Shown: positions 54,265-62,959 of the stretch, one piece after another | Layout of the letters: each line of letters begins with the position of its first letter | How positions within the stretch are numbered: the stretch's first letter is position 1 | Assembly (NCBI RefSeq): GCF_007991175.1 | Contig: NZ_BJXV01000003.1 | Location: 62,001 to 126,000 of the forward strand | Length of the DNA stretch: 64,000 nt | DNA from: Halovibrio variabilis | Lineage (GTDB): Bacteria > Pseudomonadota > Gammaproteobacteria > Pseudomonadales > Halomonadaceae | Direction of reading: 5' to 3' | The notes under the pieces: generated by a model | The model's input: only the letters and a program-made list of their open reading frames with translations | What the model was told of the DNA's origin: nothing | The model's database searches: none | Position numbers and translations under genes: made by a program

Positions 54265-56037
54265 TCATCGTTGGCCTTCCCACATAAGTAACGCTGCAAG
54301 CAGCAAGGCAAGCACCATCATCAAACCACTGGCATGGTGGCGCATCCAGTACTCGGCAGCCAACAGGCGGGGCAAATAGCCCATTAACGCCTCTTCCGCT
54401 TGCTTTGATGTTAGCACGCTAGCCGCTTTCACCCTGCCACAGCCGCGTGCTATAAGACGCATCGGCACCAACACAGCGCTGGTAACCCCGGCATAGAGCC
54501 ACCAAAGATCGCCCGCCGGGGGCGCCTTAACGTTGACGTAGCGCAGTAACGCCCCGCCGACGGTAACGATCACAACGCCCGCCGGGAGCGGCCACATAAT
54601 CCCTAGCCACTCTTTCAATGGCGGCATCGCGACACTGTCTGCAGGCAGTGGAAGCCACAGCGGCGTTGCCAGCGCTGCGACGATACCCGTCAGCCAAGCG
54701 CCCCACTGCCAGGGATTACTGCCCCCTTGATGGCGCTGCTGCCACTGGCGCCAAACGGCAACGCCAACCAACGCTGCTGTGCCCACGGCCGCCCAGCTGA
54801 GCAGCTTAATCAACGACTCATGATGCATCTCGTAGAGCGGGCTTTTCACGCTCCATTTAGCGACCATCCCCGCGCCAATAGCGCCGGCGAGGGAAATACC
54901 CGGCAGTGCCAACAGCGGCCAGATTAATGCCCGCGGCCAGCGGGGTAGATGCTCGCTAATACTGGTGCCCATAAACAGCGAGCCTTTGGCCAGCGCATGG
55001 TGGGCAGCAAACAGCACCACCCCTGGCCACAGCAGCGGCCACACCGCGGGCGCGACCAAGCCCATCGCCACCAGCGCCGTCAGCATGCCCATCTGACTGA
55101 TACTTGAGTAGGCCAATATCGCCTTGGGATGACGCTGGAACACGCCATACAGCGCGGCGCCAAAGGCCGCCGCCAACCCGGCCACCAGCATCACCTGACC
55201 CAACTGGGCCAGTGACGCTGAAATACCTTCTTCGCCTAACGGCAATACGCTTATCCACCCCAGCAGGCCCGCCTTAATCATCGCCCCGCTAAGCACCGCG
55301 CTAGCAGGGGCAGGCGCCGCCGGGTGCGCCAGGGGTAGCCATACGTGCAGACCAATCACGCCCGCCTTCACGCCCAAGCCCAGCCACAGCAGTGTGGCCA
55401 TCCAAGCGCCGTGCTCGGCCGTCAGGATGCCCTCACGCACGCCCTGCAGCGTTAGCGTGTTAGCCTCGCCAGCTGCCCATAGAAAGCCGCCTAGAATTAG
55501 CCCTTCCCCCACCACGGCTAATATCAAATAGGCCTTGGCCCCCAGCCGTGCCTCCTGTGTACCGCTATGCACCACCAGGGCGTAGGCAGCGAAGGTCATC
55601 AGCGCAAAACCTAAATAGAAGCTAGCAATATCCTGGGCAATAATTAGCAGCACATTGCCCAACAGGGTCAACGGCCAGAGCAGCGCTAAACGCATCAAAC
55701 GCCGCTGGGCAGCTTGGTCACCGGCCTGGGCTTGTGCCTGCTCCGTCGCGAAGTAGCCCCTGGCGTGTAAGGCCGCCACACTCCACAACAGGGCAGTAAA
55801 CGCCAGCCAAGGGCGGCTTAGCGCGTTTAGTTCCCATTCACCACCCAGCATCCAGGCATCAATGGTCCACTGGGCCTCACCGCCGTAGGCCAGCAACAGC
55901 GCTGGCCAAGCGGCGCTTAGCCAAAGCACTGAACAATAGTCGCGCCGTGCGCTTGGGGTGCGGTAGGTCTGCCATATCACTACCCCGGCAACCGCTAGCG
56001 GCCACAGCAGTGACAGTGCCAACAACAGCGTCATCAT
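54265..56037 (-). CDS. Antiporter-like proton-conducting subunit (NuoL/M/N-MrpA/D superfamily) lacking the TM5 glutamate
   Basis: A 590-residue protein with about 14-16 membrane helices. The TM7 lysine (Lys224 in G-V-K-A-G-V-I-G-L-H-V-W-L-P) and TM8 Lys255 in M-I-K-A-G remain, and a TM12-like lysine is in H-A-L-A-K-G-S-L-F-M-G. The TM5 Glu aligned in the two neighbours is Ala145 here (Y-L-G-F-A-L-M-T-F-A), and the TM8 His is Ser250. A C-terminal extension beyond about 500 carries two more helices. It overlaps the upstream subunit by four bases (ATGA). Its proton/ion path is probably altered; cation specificity is unknown. Confidence 0.88.
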   Translation of the reverse strand: MMTLLLALSLLWPLAVAGVVIWQTYRTPSARRDYCSVLWLSAAWPALLLAYGGEAQWTIDAWMLGGEWELNALSRPWLAFTALLWSVAALHARGYFATEQAQAQAGDQAAQRRLMRLALLWPLTLLGNVLLIIAQDIASFYLGFALMTFAAYALVVHSGTQEARLGAKAYLILAVVGEGLILGGFLWAAGEANTLTLQGVREGILTAEHGAWMATLLWLGLGVKAGVIGLHVWLPLAHPAAPAPASAVLSGAMIKAGLLGWISVLPLGEEGISASLAQLGQVMLVAGLAAAFGAALYGVFQRHPKAILAYSSISQMGMLTALVAMGLVAPAVWPLLWPGVVLFAAHHALAKGSLFMGTSISEHLPRWPRALIWPLLALPGISLAGAIGAGMVAKWSVKSPLYEMHHESLIKLLSWAAVGTAALVGVAVWRQWQQRHQGGSNPWQWGAWLTGIVAALATPLWLPLPADSVAMPPLKEWLGIMWPLPAGVVIVTVGGALLRYVNVKAPPAGDLWWLYAGVTSAVLVPMRLIARGCGRVKAASVLTSKQAEEALMGYLPRLLAAEYWMRHHASGLMMVLALLLAALLMWEGQR

Positions 56038-57539
56038 GGCAGGTACTCCCCCGTGGCGACGCGGGTCGCCCAGTCCAGCGGGCTAAACGGCATACCCGCC
56101 AATAGCCCCGCGCCAAGGCTCGCCAGAGCGGTAAATACCATGGGCCAAAGTAGCCAGCCGTGGGTTTCCAAACGACCTAAACGCTGCTCTTTGGGCCACT
56201 GACCTTGTCCATGCGCGGGCCCTAAACGGAACCAGAGGCGGTGGACGATAGGCAGAAAATACATCGCGTTGAGCGTACTGCTGGCGATGAGCACGACCAC
56301 CACCCAATACATCTCAGCGCGAATAGCACCGATCCCCAGGTACCATTTTGTGATAAACCCCGCTACCGGTGGCAGCCCAATCATACCCAAGGCGCCGACG
56401 GTAAAGGCGATGCTGGTCAGCGGCATACGCTTACCTGCACCGTCCATTTCATCGATGCGGTGAATGCCTAACTCCTCGGCGTAGTTGCCCGCACAGAAGA
56501 ACAGCGTCACCTTCATTAAGCCTTGATGGAGCAAATGCGCCAGTGCGCCAATGGTGCCAAAAGGACCAAACAGGCCGATACCCAGAATGATGTAAGAGAC
56601 TTGGCTGACGGTAGAAAACGCTAATCGGGGCTTTAGCTCCTCTTGTGCGAGGGCACGCAGCGAGCCATAAATAATCGTAATAGACGCCGCCACGGCCAGT
56701 ACCGAGATGACGCCTAACTCAATGCTTAGTTGAAGACCAAATAAATCATACACCACCCGTAAGATACCAAAGGCGCCGGCCTTCACCACGGCCACCGCAT
56801 GCAGCAGCGCACTCACCGGCGCGGGCGCCACCATCGCGCGGGGCAGCCAACCGTGGAGTGGCACCATGGCCGCCTTGACCGCCAGCCCACCGACTAGCAG
56901 GGCAAATATCAGCGTTAACAGGCCGCGGTGATCGTTAAGATAATCACTCAAACCCTCCTCGGATGAGAAGGATTGGTCGCCGGTCAGGTAGTGCAGCAAC
57001 ACGGCGCCTAACAGCAGCACCACGCCGGCGCTTAACGTATAGCGCAAATAGACACGGCCCGCGTCAAGCGCCTTCTGAGTCCCTGAATGTACCACCAGGG
57101 GGTACGTGGAAAGCGTCAACATTTCGTAGAAAATCAGAAAGGTAAATAGATTGTCGGCCAACGCAATGCCTATTGTGCTGGTGACACATAGGCTGAAGAA
57201 GCCGAAAAACCGTTTCCGATTGGCCGAGCCTTCCAGGTAACCAATCGCATAAATCGTGGTGCATAGCCAGAGCAGCGACGATAGCCCGGCAAACATCACG
57301 CCTAGCGCGTCGGCCCGCAGTACGAAATCAACGCCACCCACGACTTGAAAGCTAAAAATGTCTTCGCGACCGGCGGACACTCGCCCCACCATCAGCATGA
57401 CAAGAATGATTTTAATCACCGCCGCCAGCAAGTTAACGGTGGTGCGCAGCCGCCGCGCCTCTTCGGGTAGCGAAAAGATGATAACAACCACCAGCAGCGA
57501 GGTAATTAAGGTGGTGACCGGCAACCACGCGGCATTCAT
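56034..57539 (-). CDS. Antiporter-like subunit, MrpD/NuoM type
   Basis: A 501-residue protein with about 14 helices. The proton-path residues are present: Glu139 in I-F-Y-E-M-L-T-L-S-T-Y-P (TM5), Lys222 in G-L-A-V-K-A-A-M-V-P-L-H-G-W-L-P (TM7), His247/Lys253 in L-L-H-A-V-A-V-V-K-A-G (TM8) and Lys343 in H-Q-G-L-M-K-V-T-L-F-F. Most like MrpD or the NuoM group. It is overlapped by four bases on both sides, so all subunits are translated in a coupled fashion. No iron-sulfur or flavin subunits accompany it. Confidence 0.9.
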   Translation of the reverse strand: MNAAWLPVTTLITSLLVVVIIFSLPEEARRLRTTVNLLAAVIKIILVMLMVGRVSAGREDIFSFQVVGGVDFVLRADALGVMFAGLSSLLWLCTTIYAIGYLEGSANRKRFFGFFSLCVTSTIGIALADNLFTFLIFYEMLTLSTYPLVVHSGTQKALDAGRVYLRYTLSAGVVLLLGAVLLHYLTGDQSFSSEEGLSDYLNDHRGLLTLIFALLVGGLAVKAAMVPLHGWLPRAMVAPAPVSALLHAVAVVKAGAFGILRVVYDLFGLQLSIELGVISVLAVAASITIIYGSLRALAQEELKPRLAFSTVSQVSYIILGIGLFGPFGTIGALAHLLHQGLMKVTLFFCAGNYAEELGIHRIDEMDGAGKRMPLTSIAFTVGALGMIGLPPVAGFITKWYLGIGAIRAEMYWVVVVLIASSTLNAMYFLPIVHRLWFRLGPAHGQGQWPKEQRLGRLETHGWLLWPMVFTALASLGAGLLAGMPFSPLDWATRVATGEYLP

Positions 57540-59026
57540 ACGCCACCTCCGCGCATTAGCGCTAAGGTAAAGTGAGCCAATAAGCCCAGTCCAAATGCTG
57601 TTAAGGCGAGAGACAGCGCAATCAAATCCATGCCTGGCGCCAGCGGTTGGTAATGATGGCGCGGCGCCGAATCGTCAAACGAGTAGCGAAACATACGAAA
57701 CACATAGGCCGCGGTCAGCAGCGTACCGGTTAACAGCGCCGCCACCGCCCACCACTGCTGGGAAATCAGCATCGCCTCTAGTAGCAACCACTTGGCAGTA
57801 AAGCCGGAGCTAGGCGGCAAGCCCATCAGCGTCACGGAGGCAACGCCAAATATTAACAGCGAAAGCGGCAGACGACGGCTGGTACCCGCCAAGCCTTTGA
57901 GCGTGCTCTCCCCGGTCGCGAGTATTAAGTTACCGGCGGCCATAAACATCGCCGCTTTGGCAAAGGCATGACCGATCAACTGCAGCCAAAAGCCCTCCCA
58001 GGCCAAGGCGCGGGGTAGCGGTGCAATATCAGGCCCCAGCAGCAGCGGAAAGACCACCATCAGATAACCCAACTGAGCCACCGTTGAGGATGCTACCAAG
58101 GTTTTCAATGAATCGGTGCGCCACGCCAATAGCCCGCCCCACACAATCGCCAGCATGCCCAGCAAGGCTATGACCCGCGGGGCGTAAAAAGTATCGGGCA
58201 GCAGAATGCTCCACAGCTGCAGCAGCATAAACAGCGACGCCTTGATGACCAGCGCGGCATGCAGCGCGCTAACCGGGGTCCAGGCATTGCCATGTACCGG
58301 CGACAACCACCCGTGCATGGGGAACAGCGCAGCTTTTAAAGCCAGTCCGGCGCCTATCAGTGCAGCGGCAATCCACGCCACTGGCCCAGGCTCAACCACT
58401 GCCGCCAGCCCCTGCAGGTCCAGCCGCCCCCAGTGCCCCAAGATCAGCGCCACCCCCAACAGATAAGCCAGCGACCCCACCAGTGCCAGCAGCAAATAGC
58501 GCATGCCTGCCAGCAGCGCCGCGACTTTTCCCGATAGCAACAGCATACCCACCGCTGACAGCCCCATCAGTTCCAGCGCCACGTAAAGCGTAAGCAAATC
58601 GCTGGCTAGCCAGATTAATGACAGCGCGCTAAGTAGCACGCCCATCAACGGCCACAGCCAGCGCGACAGCGGTTGTGGCTCGCTTAAACGCAACGAGCCT
58701 GGGGTATAGAGCGCGGCGGCAACGCCAATCCACTGGGTGGTTAGTAGCAACAGAACACTGAGCCCATTTAAACGCAGCGACAGGCTGACGCCCGCCACGT
58801 CCCACTGCCAACGCAGCAGCCCCGCCTGGTCATAAGCAGATAACAATACCCACCCAGATGCCAATACCGGCAGACAGGCCAGCGCTACGGGCCACATCCG
58901 TTTAGGCGGAAAAAGCGCCGCCAGCAAGCCCATTAGAAACGGAAAACCCAGCGCGATGCACAGCGCCCAATGCGTACTAACAAGCGGCGCAAAGGTGCTC
59001 TCAAACAGCCCAAAACGCCAGATCAT
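57536..59026 (-). CDS. Antiporter-like subunit, second MrpD/NuoN type
   Basis: A 496-residue protein with about 14 helices. TM5 Glu152 is in Y-V-A-L-E-L-M-G-L-S, TM7 Lys231 in L-A-L-K-A-A-L-F-P-M-H-G-W-L, TM8 His256/Lys262 in L-H-A-A-L-V-I-K-A-S, and a TM12 lysine in H-A-F-A-K-A-A-M-F-M. It overlaps the DUF4040/MrpC-like fusion by four bases upstream and the next subunit by four bases downstream. Whether it corresponds best to MrpA N-terminal or NuoN cannot be decided by eye. Confidence 0.9.
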   Translation of the reverse strand: MIWRFGLFESTFAPLVSTHWALCIALGFPFLMGLLAALFPPKRMWPVALACLPVLASGWVLLSAYDQAGLLRWQWDVAGVSLSLRLNGLSVLLLLTTQWIGVAAALYTPGSLRLSEPQPLSRWLWPLMGVLLSALSLIWLASDLLTLYVALELMGLSAVGMLLLSGKVAALLAGMRYLLLALVGSLAYLLGVALILGHWGRLDLQGLAAVVEPGPVAWIAAALIGAGLALKAALFPMHGWLSPVHGNAWTPVSALHAALVIKASLFMLLQLWSILLPDTFYAPRVIALLGMLAIVWGGLLAWRTDSLKTLVASSTVAQLGYLMVVFPLLLGPDIAPLPRALAWEGFWLQLIGHAFAKAAMFMAAGNLILATGESTLKGLAGTSRRLPLSLLIFGVASVTLMGLPPSSGFTAKWLLLEAMLISQQWWAVAALLTGTLLTAAYVFRMFRYSFDDSAPRHHYQPLAPGMDLIALSLALTAFGLGLLAHFTLALMRGGGV

Positions 59027-59703
59027 GTAGCGTTCTCCTTGGGGTTGCCATCACGCCCCAAGGCATCGACGCCTTCCAAATGCAACAGCTGCCGAATCAG
59101 CAAGGCGCCTAGCATTGATCCCAGCCATGCAATGCACAAACCAACGGTAATCAGCGCCTGGGCAGACGCCGAGGTGCCCGCCACGCCAGCCAAGAGCATA
59201 AACACCCCGGAGCCAAGAATATTGAAGGCCAGCAAGCGGCGTAGTAAATGACGGTGTAACGCAAAGGCGCCTAGCGCGCTGGCAGTGATCATAACCCCCG
59301 CCAGCAGCAGCGGCTGCTCGTCGGGCGAATACACCATGTCAGTAATCACATAGCGAATCGCCGCGCCGACCATCACAAACCAAGCCAGCGCCAGTAGCAG
59401 GCGCGCGAACGACCGCGACCAAGGCTCGTTAAAGCTGTCGCGCTCTAGAGAGGAAGAAACGCCGGGGAAAAATCGGCCCAGGGCATAAAAAAAGCACAGC
59501 CCGGTGAGCACCGCTCCCAGCAACAGTTCAACGGCGGCTAACCAGGGCGCGCCTAACTGCCACCAGGCCAATGTCATGGCGAGGGCAAATGCCACAAAGA
59601 AGCAGCAAGCGCGCACTAGGTGGCGATCAAAGAGGCAAGCCAGCGCCGTGACGGTTAAGCCGAGCGCCAGCAATATTTCTAGAGCATCAAAGGAAGCTAT
59701 CAT
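59023..59703 (-). CDS. Fused DUF4040 (MrpA C-terminal/MrpB-like) and MrpC/NuoK-like membrane subunit
   Basis: A 226-residue protein with about seven helices. The first half has W-W-Q-L-G-A-P-W-L-A-A-V-E-L-L-L-G-A-V-L, like the G-A-P-D-V-A-L-T-E-x-x-V-G-A motif of DUF4040 proteins. The last half has L-A-F-N-I-L-G-S-G-V-F-M-L-L-A and S-A-Q-A-L-I-T-V-G-L-C-I-A-W, matching the N-x-x-N-L and P-Q-A-L-x-L-T-A-I-V-I blocks of MrpC/NuoK. It is the first gene of the operon; the ATG at 59703 has only a weak ribosome-binding site. No MrpE, F or G gene is found beside it. Confidence 0.78.
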   Translation of the reverse strand: MIASFDALEILLALGLTVTALACLFDRHLVRACCFFVAFALAMTLAWWQLGAPWLAAVELLLGAVLTGLCFFYALGRFFPGVSSSLERDSFNEPWSRSFARLLLALAWFVMVGAAIRYVITDMVYSPDEQPLLLAGVMITASALGAFALHRHLLRRLLAFNILGSGVFMLLAGVAGTSASAQALITVGLCIAWLGSMLGALLIRQLLHLEGVDALGRDGNPKENAT

Positions 59704-59782
59704 TCGTTTTCGCTACGTCCTTGCATCGGGCACGAATAGGGATTTACTGTGCCCGCCTTTCCTCCCCTTGTCGACGCGGCTT

Positions 59783-60448
59783 TTAGGCTAAGCGAGCGCT
59801 CAACCACTTACCAATATCGTTTACCTGCTGAGGACATAGCGCGTGGGCCATGGGGTACTGGCGATAGTTGACCGCGTAGCCCATGGCTTTTAAGCGATCC
59901 GCGCCGCTGCGTCCCAAGCTTTCCGGCACAATCGGGTCAAAGTTGCCGTGCTGCACCTCGATAGGAATCTGCCGGTTGGCGTCAGCCAGATCGATATTAT
60001 CGGCGGTGGCAAAGTAGGTCGACATTGCCAACAAACCGCCCAGCGGCGCGGGGAATGTCAGCGCGGCGTGGTAGGCAACCGCGCCCCCTTGGGAAAAGCC
60101 CGCGACAATGATCCGCTGACTGTCGATGCCTTGATCAATCTGCTCTTGAATCAGGGTATGAATACGCTCGGCGGATTGCTTGAGCTGGCGCTCATCGACC
60201 CGGCGCCCCAAATCCATGGCAAGAATATCGTACCAAGCGGGCATCACCATGCCGCCGTTAATCGTCACGGGCAGACGCTGCGAATGGGGCATGATAAAAC
60301 GCACGTGCGAATCTTTGGGCAGCGCTAACGCAGGCACCAGCGGTTCAAAATCGTGCCCGTCAGCACCCAGGCCATGCAATATAAACACGCAGGCATCGGC
60401 GGGTTGACCATCTTTGGGCTCAATAATCAGTTCGCCAGGAGCAGTCAT
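59783..60448 (-). CDS. Carboxylesterase/phospholipase of the alpha/beta hydrolase fold
   Basis: A 221-residue esterase of the carboxylesterase type II (YpfH/Est-like) group. The oxyanion/H-G motif is F-I-L-H-G-L-G-A-D-G-H-D, nucleophile Ser is in V-A-G-F-S-Q-G-G-A-V-A, Asp in G-N-F-D-P-I-V-P and His in Y-P-M-A-H-A-L-C-P. Complete triad, no signal peptide, cytoplasmic. Acyl-ester substrate unknown. Single gene. Confidence 0.93.
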   Translation of the reverse strand: MTAPGELIIEPKDGQPADACVFILHGLGADGHDFEPLVPALALPKDSHVRFIMPHSQRLPVTINGGMVMPAWYDILAMDLGRRVDERQLKQSAERIHTLIQEQIDQGIDSQRIIVAGFSQGGAVAYHAALTFPAPLGGLLAMSTYFATADNIDLADANRQIPIEVQHGNFDPIVPESLGRSGADRLKAMGYAVNYRQYPMAHALCPQQVNDIGKWLSARLA

Positions 60449-60518
60449 GGAATCCAGTTCCTTATCTGAAAAGCGCCACCCTAGCGCAATCCTGCGTTAA
60501 CCGCGAGTGATTGAGCGC

Positions 60519-62288
60519 TTAAAATGGCCACACTAGCGGTATCAACACCAGCGCTATGGCACCGGTTAGCACATTCAAACCGCACCCCAAGCGCAGAAAA
60601 TCGCTGACCTTATAGCCACCCGGGCCATACACCATCAGGTTGGTTTGGTAGCCTATCGGGGTTAAAAAGCTGGCTGAGGCGGCAAACATCACGGCCACTA
60701 CATAAGGCATTGGGCTCACGCCCAAGCTTTCTGCGGCGCTCATTACCACCGGGAAAACAATCACCGCCGCCGCGTTATTAGTCACTAGCTCCGTGAGCAG
60801 TGCGACGACAACGTAAGTACCTATGAGTAGCAGCAGCGGATTACCCGCCACTAACGTTAGCAACCCTCCGCCAATGACCTCAGCCGCGCCGGAGCTTTGC
60901 AGCGCCGCGCCTACGCCAAATGAGGCGGCAATGGTGAGTAACACTTGCGTATCCAAGCCCCGCTTAGCAGCGCCCACCGAACAGCAACCGCTGAGCAGCG
61001 CCAACGCAGCCCCCAGCATGGCAGCGTTAAGCAGACTGATCACCCCCAATGCGGCAAGCAGCACGGCCCCCAACAGAATGCCCCACGCCAGCGGGGCTTT
61101 TTCATGCACTGGCCGCGCCGCGCCATTGAGCTCGCTAATCAGCAGAAAGTCCCGCGACTGACGATGGCGCTCGATAAACGGCGGCCGCGCTTCAAGTAAC
61201 AGCACATCAGCAGACTGCAGGCGCACCTGACCAAGGTTGCCTTTAACCCGCTCGCCACCCCGGCAGATCGCCAATACCGCCGCGCCGTAAAGCGTTCTAA
61301 AGTGGCCATCGCGAATACGCTGGCCAATAAACTGGCACTGGCTAGACACCACTGCCTCGACAAGGCGGCGCTCTTTAAACGCTTTTTCCAGGCTGGGGGT
61401 ATCGTCTTGGGAAGGAATCAAACCGCGAATTTGCTGCAACTCCACCGCTGCATCAGACGTGCCGGCGAACACCAGCCGGTCGCCCCCTTTGAGTTTTTCG
61501 CCGGGCCCGACCACGCTGACCACATTGCCTGCACGCTCGATCTCAACCAAAAATAGCGCCTGTAAGTGGCGCAGCCCAGCCTCTTCAACGCTACGATCGA
61601 CCAGTACGCCAGCGGGATCAACCTCCATTTCGATGGTGAACTCACGGGGGTTGGCAAACGCATTGGCGACCCCTTCATGGGCAGGCAACAGGCGCGGCCC
61701 CAACACGATGAGATAAACAAGCCCCAGGATTGCGACGGGAACCCCGACCCAGGCCAAATCCAACAGCCCCATACCCAGCGCTGGGTAGCGCTCCAGCAGT
61801 AGGCCATGAACGACCAAGTTAGTGCTGGTACCAAACAGGGTAATGGTGCCGCCAAGGATAGAGGCGAAACTAAGCGGCATCAGCAGCCGCTGGGGAGATA
61901 AGCGTAGCCGTCGGCTCCAGCTCATCACCGCAGGAATATAGGTGGCCACCACGGGGGTATTATTGACAAACGCGCTGAGTGCCGCCACCGGCAATAGCAG
62001 GCGCACCAGCGCGCCTCTTTCACTACCGGGGCGTCTCAGCACGTAGCGGATAATAAGATCGATACCGCCCGTTTCACGAATGCTCGCCACCAGCACGTAC
62101 ATAAACGCCACGGTAAACAGGCCGCTATTGGAGAACCCGCCCAGCGCCTGCTGTGGGTCAATCACGCCCAGCGTCATCAGGCCTATCACCGCCCCCAGCA
62201 AAATAATATCCGGGCCCAGGCGTGAAAACGCCATCAGCGGGAAAATGGTCAGTACCACGCCCACTGCTATCCAAGCATCCAGCGACAT
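60519..62288 (-). CDS. SLC13/DASS family permease with RCK_C (TrkA-C) domains
   Basis: A 589-residue transporter with about 12 helices split by a soluble insert of two RCK_C domains (about 195-370; P-G-E-K-L-K-G-G-D-R-L-V-F-A-G and F-K-E-R-R-L-V-E-A-V-V). Flanking membrane motifs S-A-F-V-N-N-T-P-V-V-A (about 103-113) and L-V-T-N-N-A-A-A-V-I-V-F-P-V (about 508-521) are typical for sulfate, arsenite or dicarboxylate transporters with such domains. ATG at 62288 follows AGGG; an in-frame TTG at 62312 is rejected. Monocistronic; substrate not certain. Confidence 0.92.
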   Translation of the reverse strand: MSLDAWIAVGVVLTIFPLMAFSRLGPDIILLGAVIGLMTLGVIDPQQALGGFSNSGLFTVAFMYVLVASIRETGGIDLIIRYVLRRPGSERGALVRLLLPVAALSAFVNNTPVVATYIPAVMSWSRRLRLSPQRLLMPLSFASILGGTITLFGTSTNLVVHGLLLERYPALGMGLLDLAWVGVPVAILGLVYLIVLGPRLLPAHEGVANAFANPREFTIEMEVDPAGVLVDRSVEEAGLRHLQALFLVEIERAGNVVSVVGPGEKLKGGDRLVFAGTSDAAVELQQIRGLIPSQDDTPSLEKAFKERRLVEAVVSSQCQFIGQRIRDGHFRTLYGAAVLAICRGGERVKGNLGQVRLQSADVLLLEARPPFIERHRQSRDFLLISELNGAARPVHEKAPLAWGILLGAVLLAALGVISLLNAAMLGAALALLSGCCSVGAAKRGLDTQVLLTIAASFGVGAALQSSGAAEVIGGGLLTLVAGNPLLLLIGTYVVVALLTELVTNNAAAVIVFPVVMSAAESLGVSPMPYVVAVMFAASASFLTPIGYQTNLMVYGPGGYKVSDFLRLGCGLNVLTGAIALVLIPLVWPF

Positions 62289-62435
62289 CACTACTGCATC
62301 CCTAATCAACAATCAGGCGCTATTGTGATGCCATTTATATATTCTAAAAAGTTATTTTTAGAAACACTTAAAGATCGAAAAGGAATATGCGGGTGTGAGG
62401 CGAGTATCCAATCCAAGCCTGATCCGTATAAATGC

Positions 62436-62461
62436 AAAAACCCCGCACTTGGCGGGGTTTT
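62436..62461. terminator. Bidirectional intrinsic terminator
   Basis: A-run plus CCCCGC-ACTTG-GCGGGG plus T-run (AAAACCCCGC/GCGGGGTTTT), a textbook rho-independent terminator on either strand. On the minus strand it ends the cold-shock gene transcript about 90 bases after the stop. A second small hairpin TCAACGC-TTA-GCGTTGA precedes it (62469-62485). Confidence 0.93.
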
Positions 62462-62490
62462 GAGTCAATCAACGCTTAGCGTTGACTGCT

Positions 62491-62529
62491 AACAGCTATT
62501 ACTAACGACTGTTATTAACAACTGTTACT
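62491..62529. repeat. 13-bp tandem repeat, three imperfect copies, in the csp 3' region
   Basis: AACAGCTATTACT (62491-62503), AACGACTGTTATT (62504-62516), AACAACTGTTACT (62517-62529), then AACAAAC. It lies between the csp stop codon and the terminator. Confidence 0.85.
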
Positions 62530-62547
62530 AACAAACAAGTAAAAGAA

Positions 62548-62754
62548 TTAACTTTCTACTTTGATGTTAGAAGCCTGAAGGCCTTTTTTGCCCTGGGTGA
62601 CGTCGAAGGAAACCTTCTGGCCGTCTTGCAGAGATTTGAAGCCTTCAGCTTGAATTTCAGAGAAATGCGCGAACAGATCGTCGCCATTGTCGTCAGGAGA
62701 AATAAAGCCGAAACCTTTAGTGTCGTTAAACCACTTAACTGTGCCAGTTGCCAT
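62548..62754 (-). CDS. Cold-shock protein, CspA family
   Basis: A 68-residue OB-fold nucleic acid chaperone. RNP1 is K-G-F-G-F-I-S-P and RNP2 D-L-F-A-H-F-S, with the usual opening [10 protein letters not shown]. It binds single-stranded RNA/DNA and melts structure. GAGG precedes the ATG. The 205-bp upstream gap may hold a structured cold-shock leader, but I could not assign elements. The transcript ends at the terminator at 62436-62461. Confidence 0.96.
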   Translation of the reverse strand: MATGTVKWFNDTKGFGFISPDDNGDDLFAHFSEIQAEGFKSLQDGQKVSFDVTQGKKGLQASNIKVES

Positions 62755-62959
62755 GATCGAAATCCTCGATATTGCTAATTAAAACCGGGTAATACCCGAA
62801 TTGCAGTGGGTAAAACAAGAGACTTTCACCAGATTTAACGCTAGAGGCGCTTCTATACTGCTGACAACGTGCGACTTGCTAACCAACTGGGCATATTTTG
62901 CGCTTAACGACCCCTTCACGTCAACACCCCCATAAAACGCCGACTAACAGCGCTTGCGC

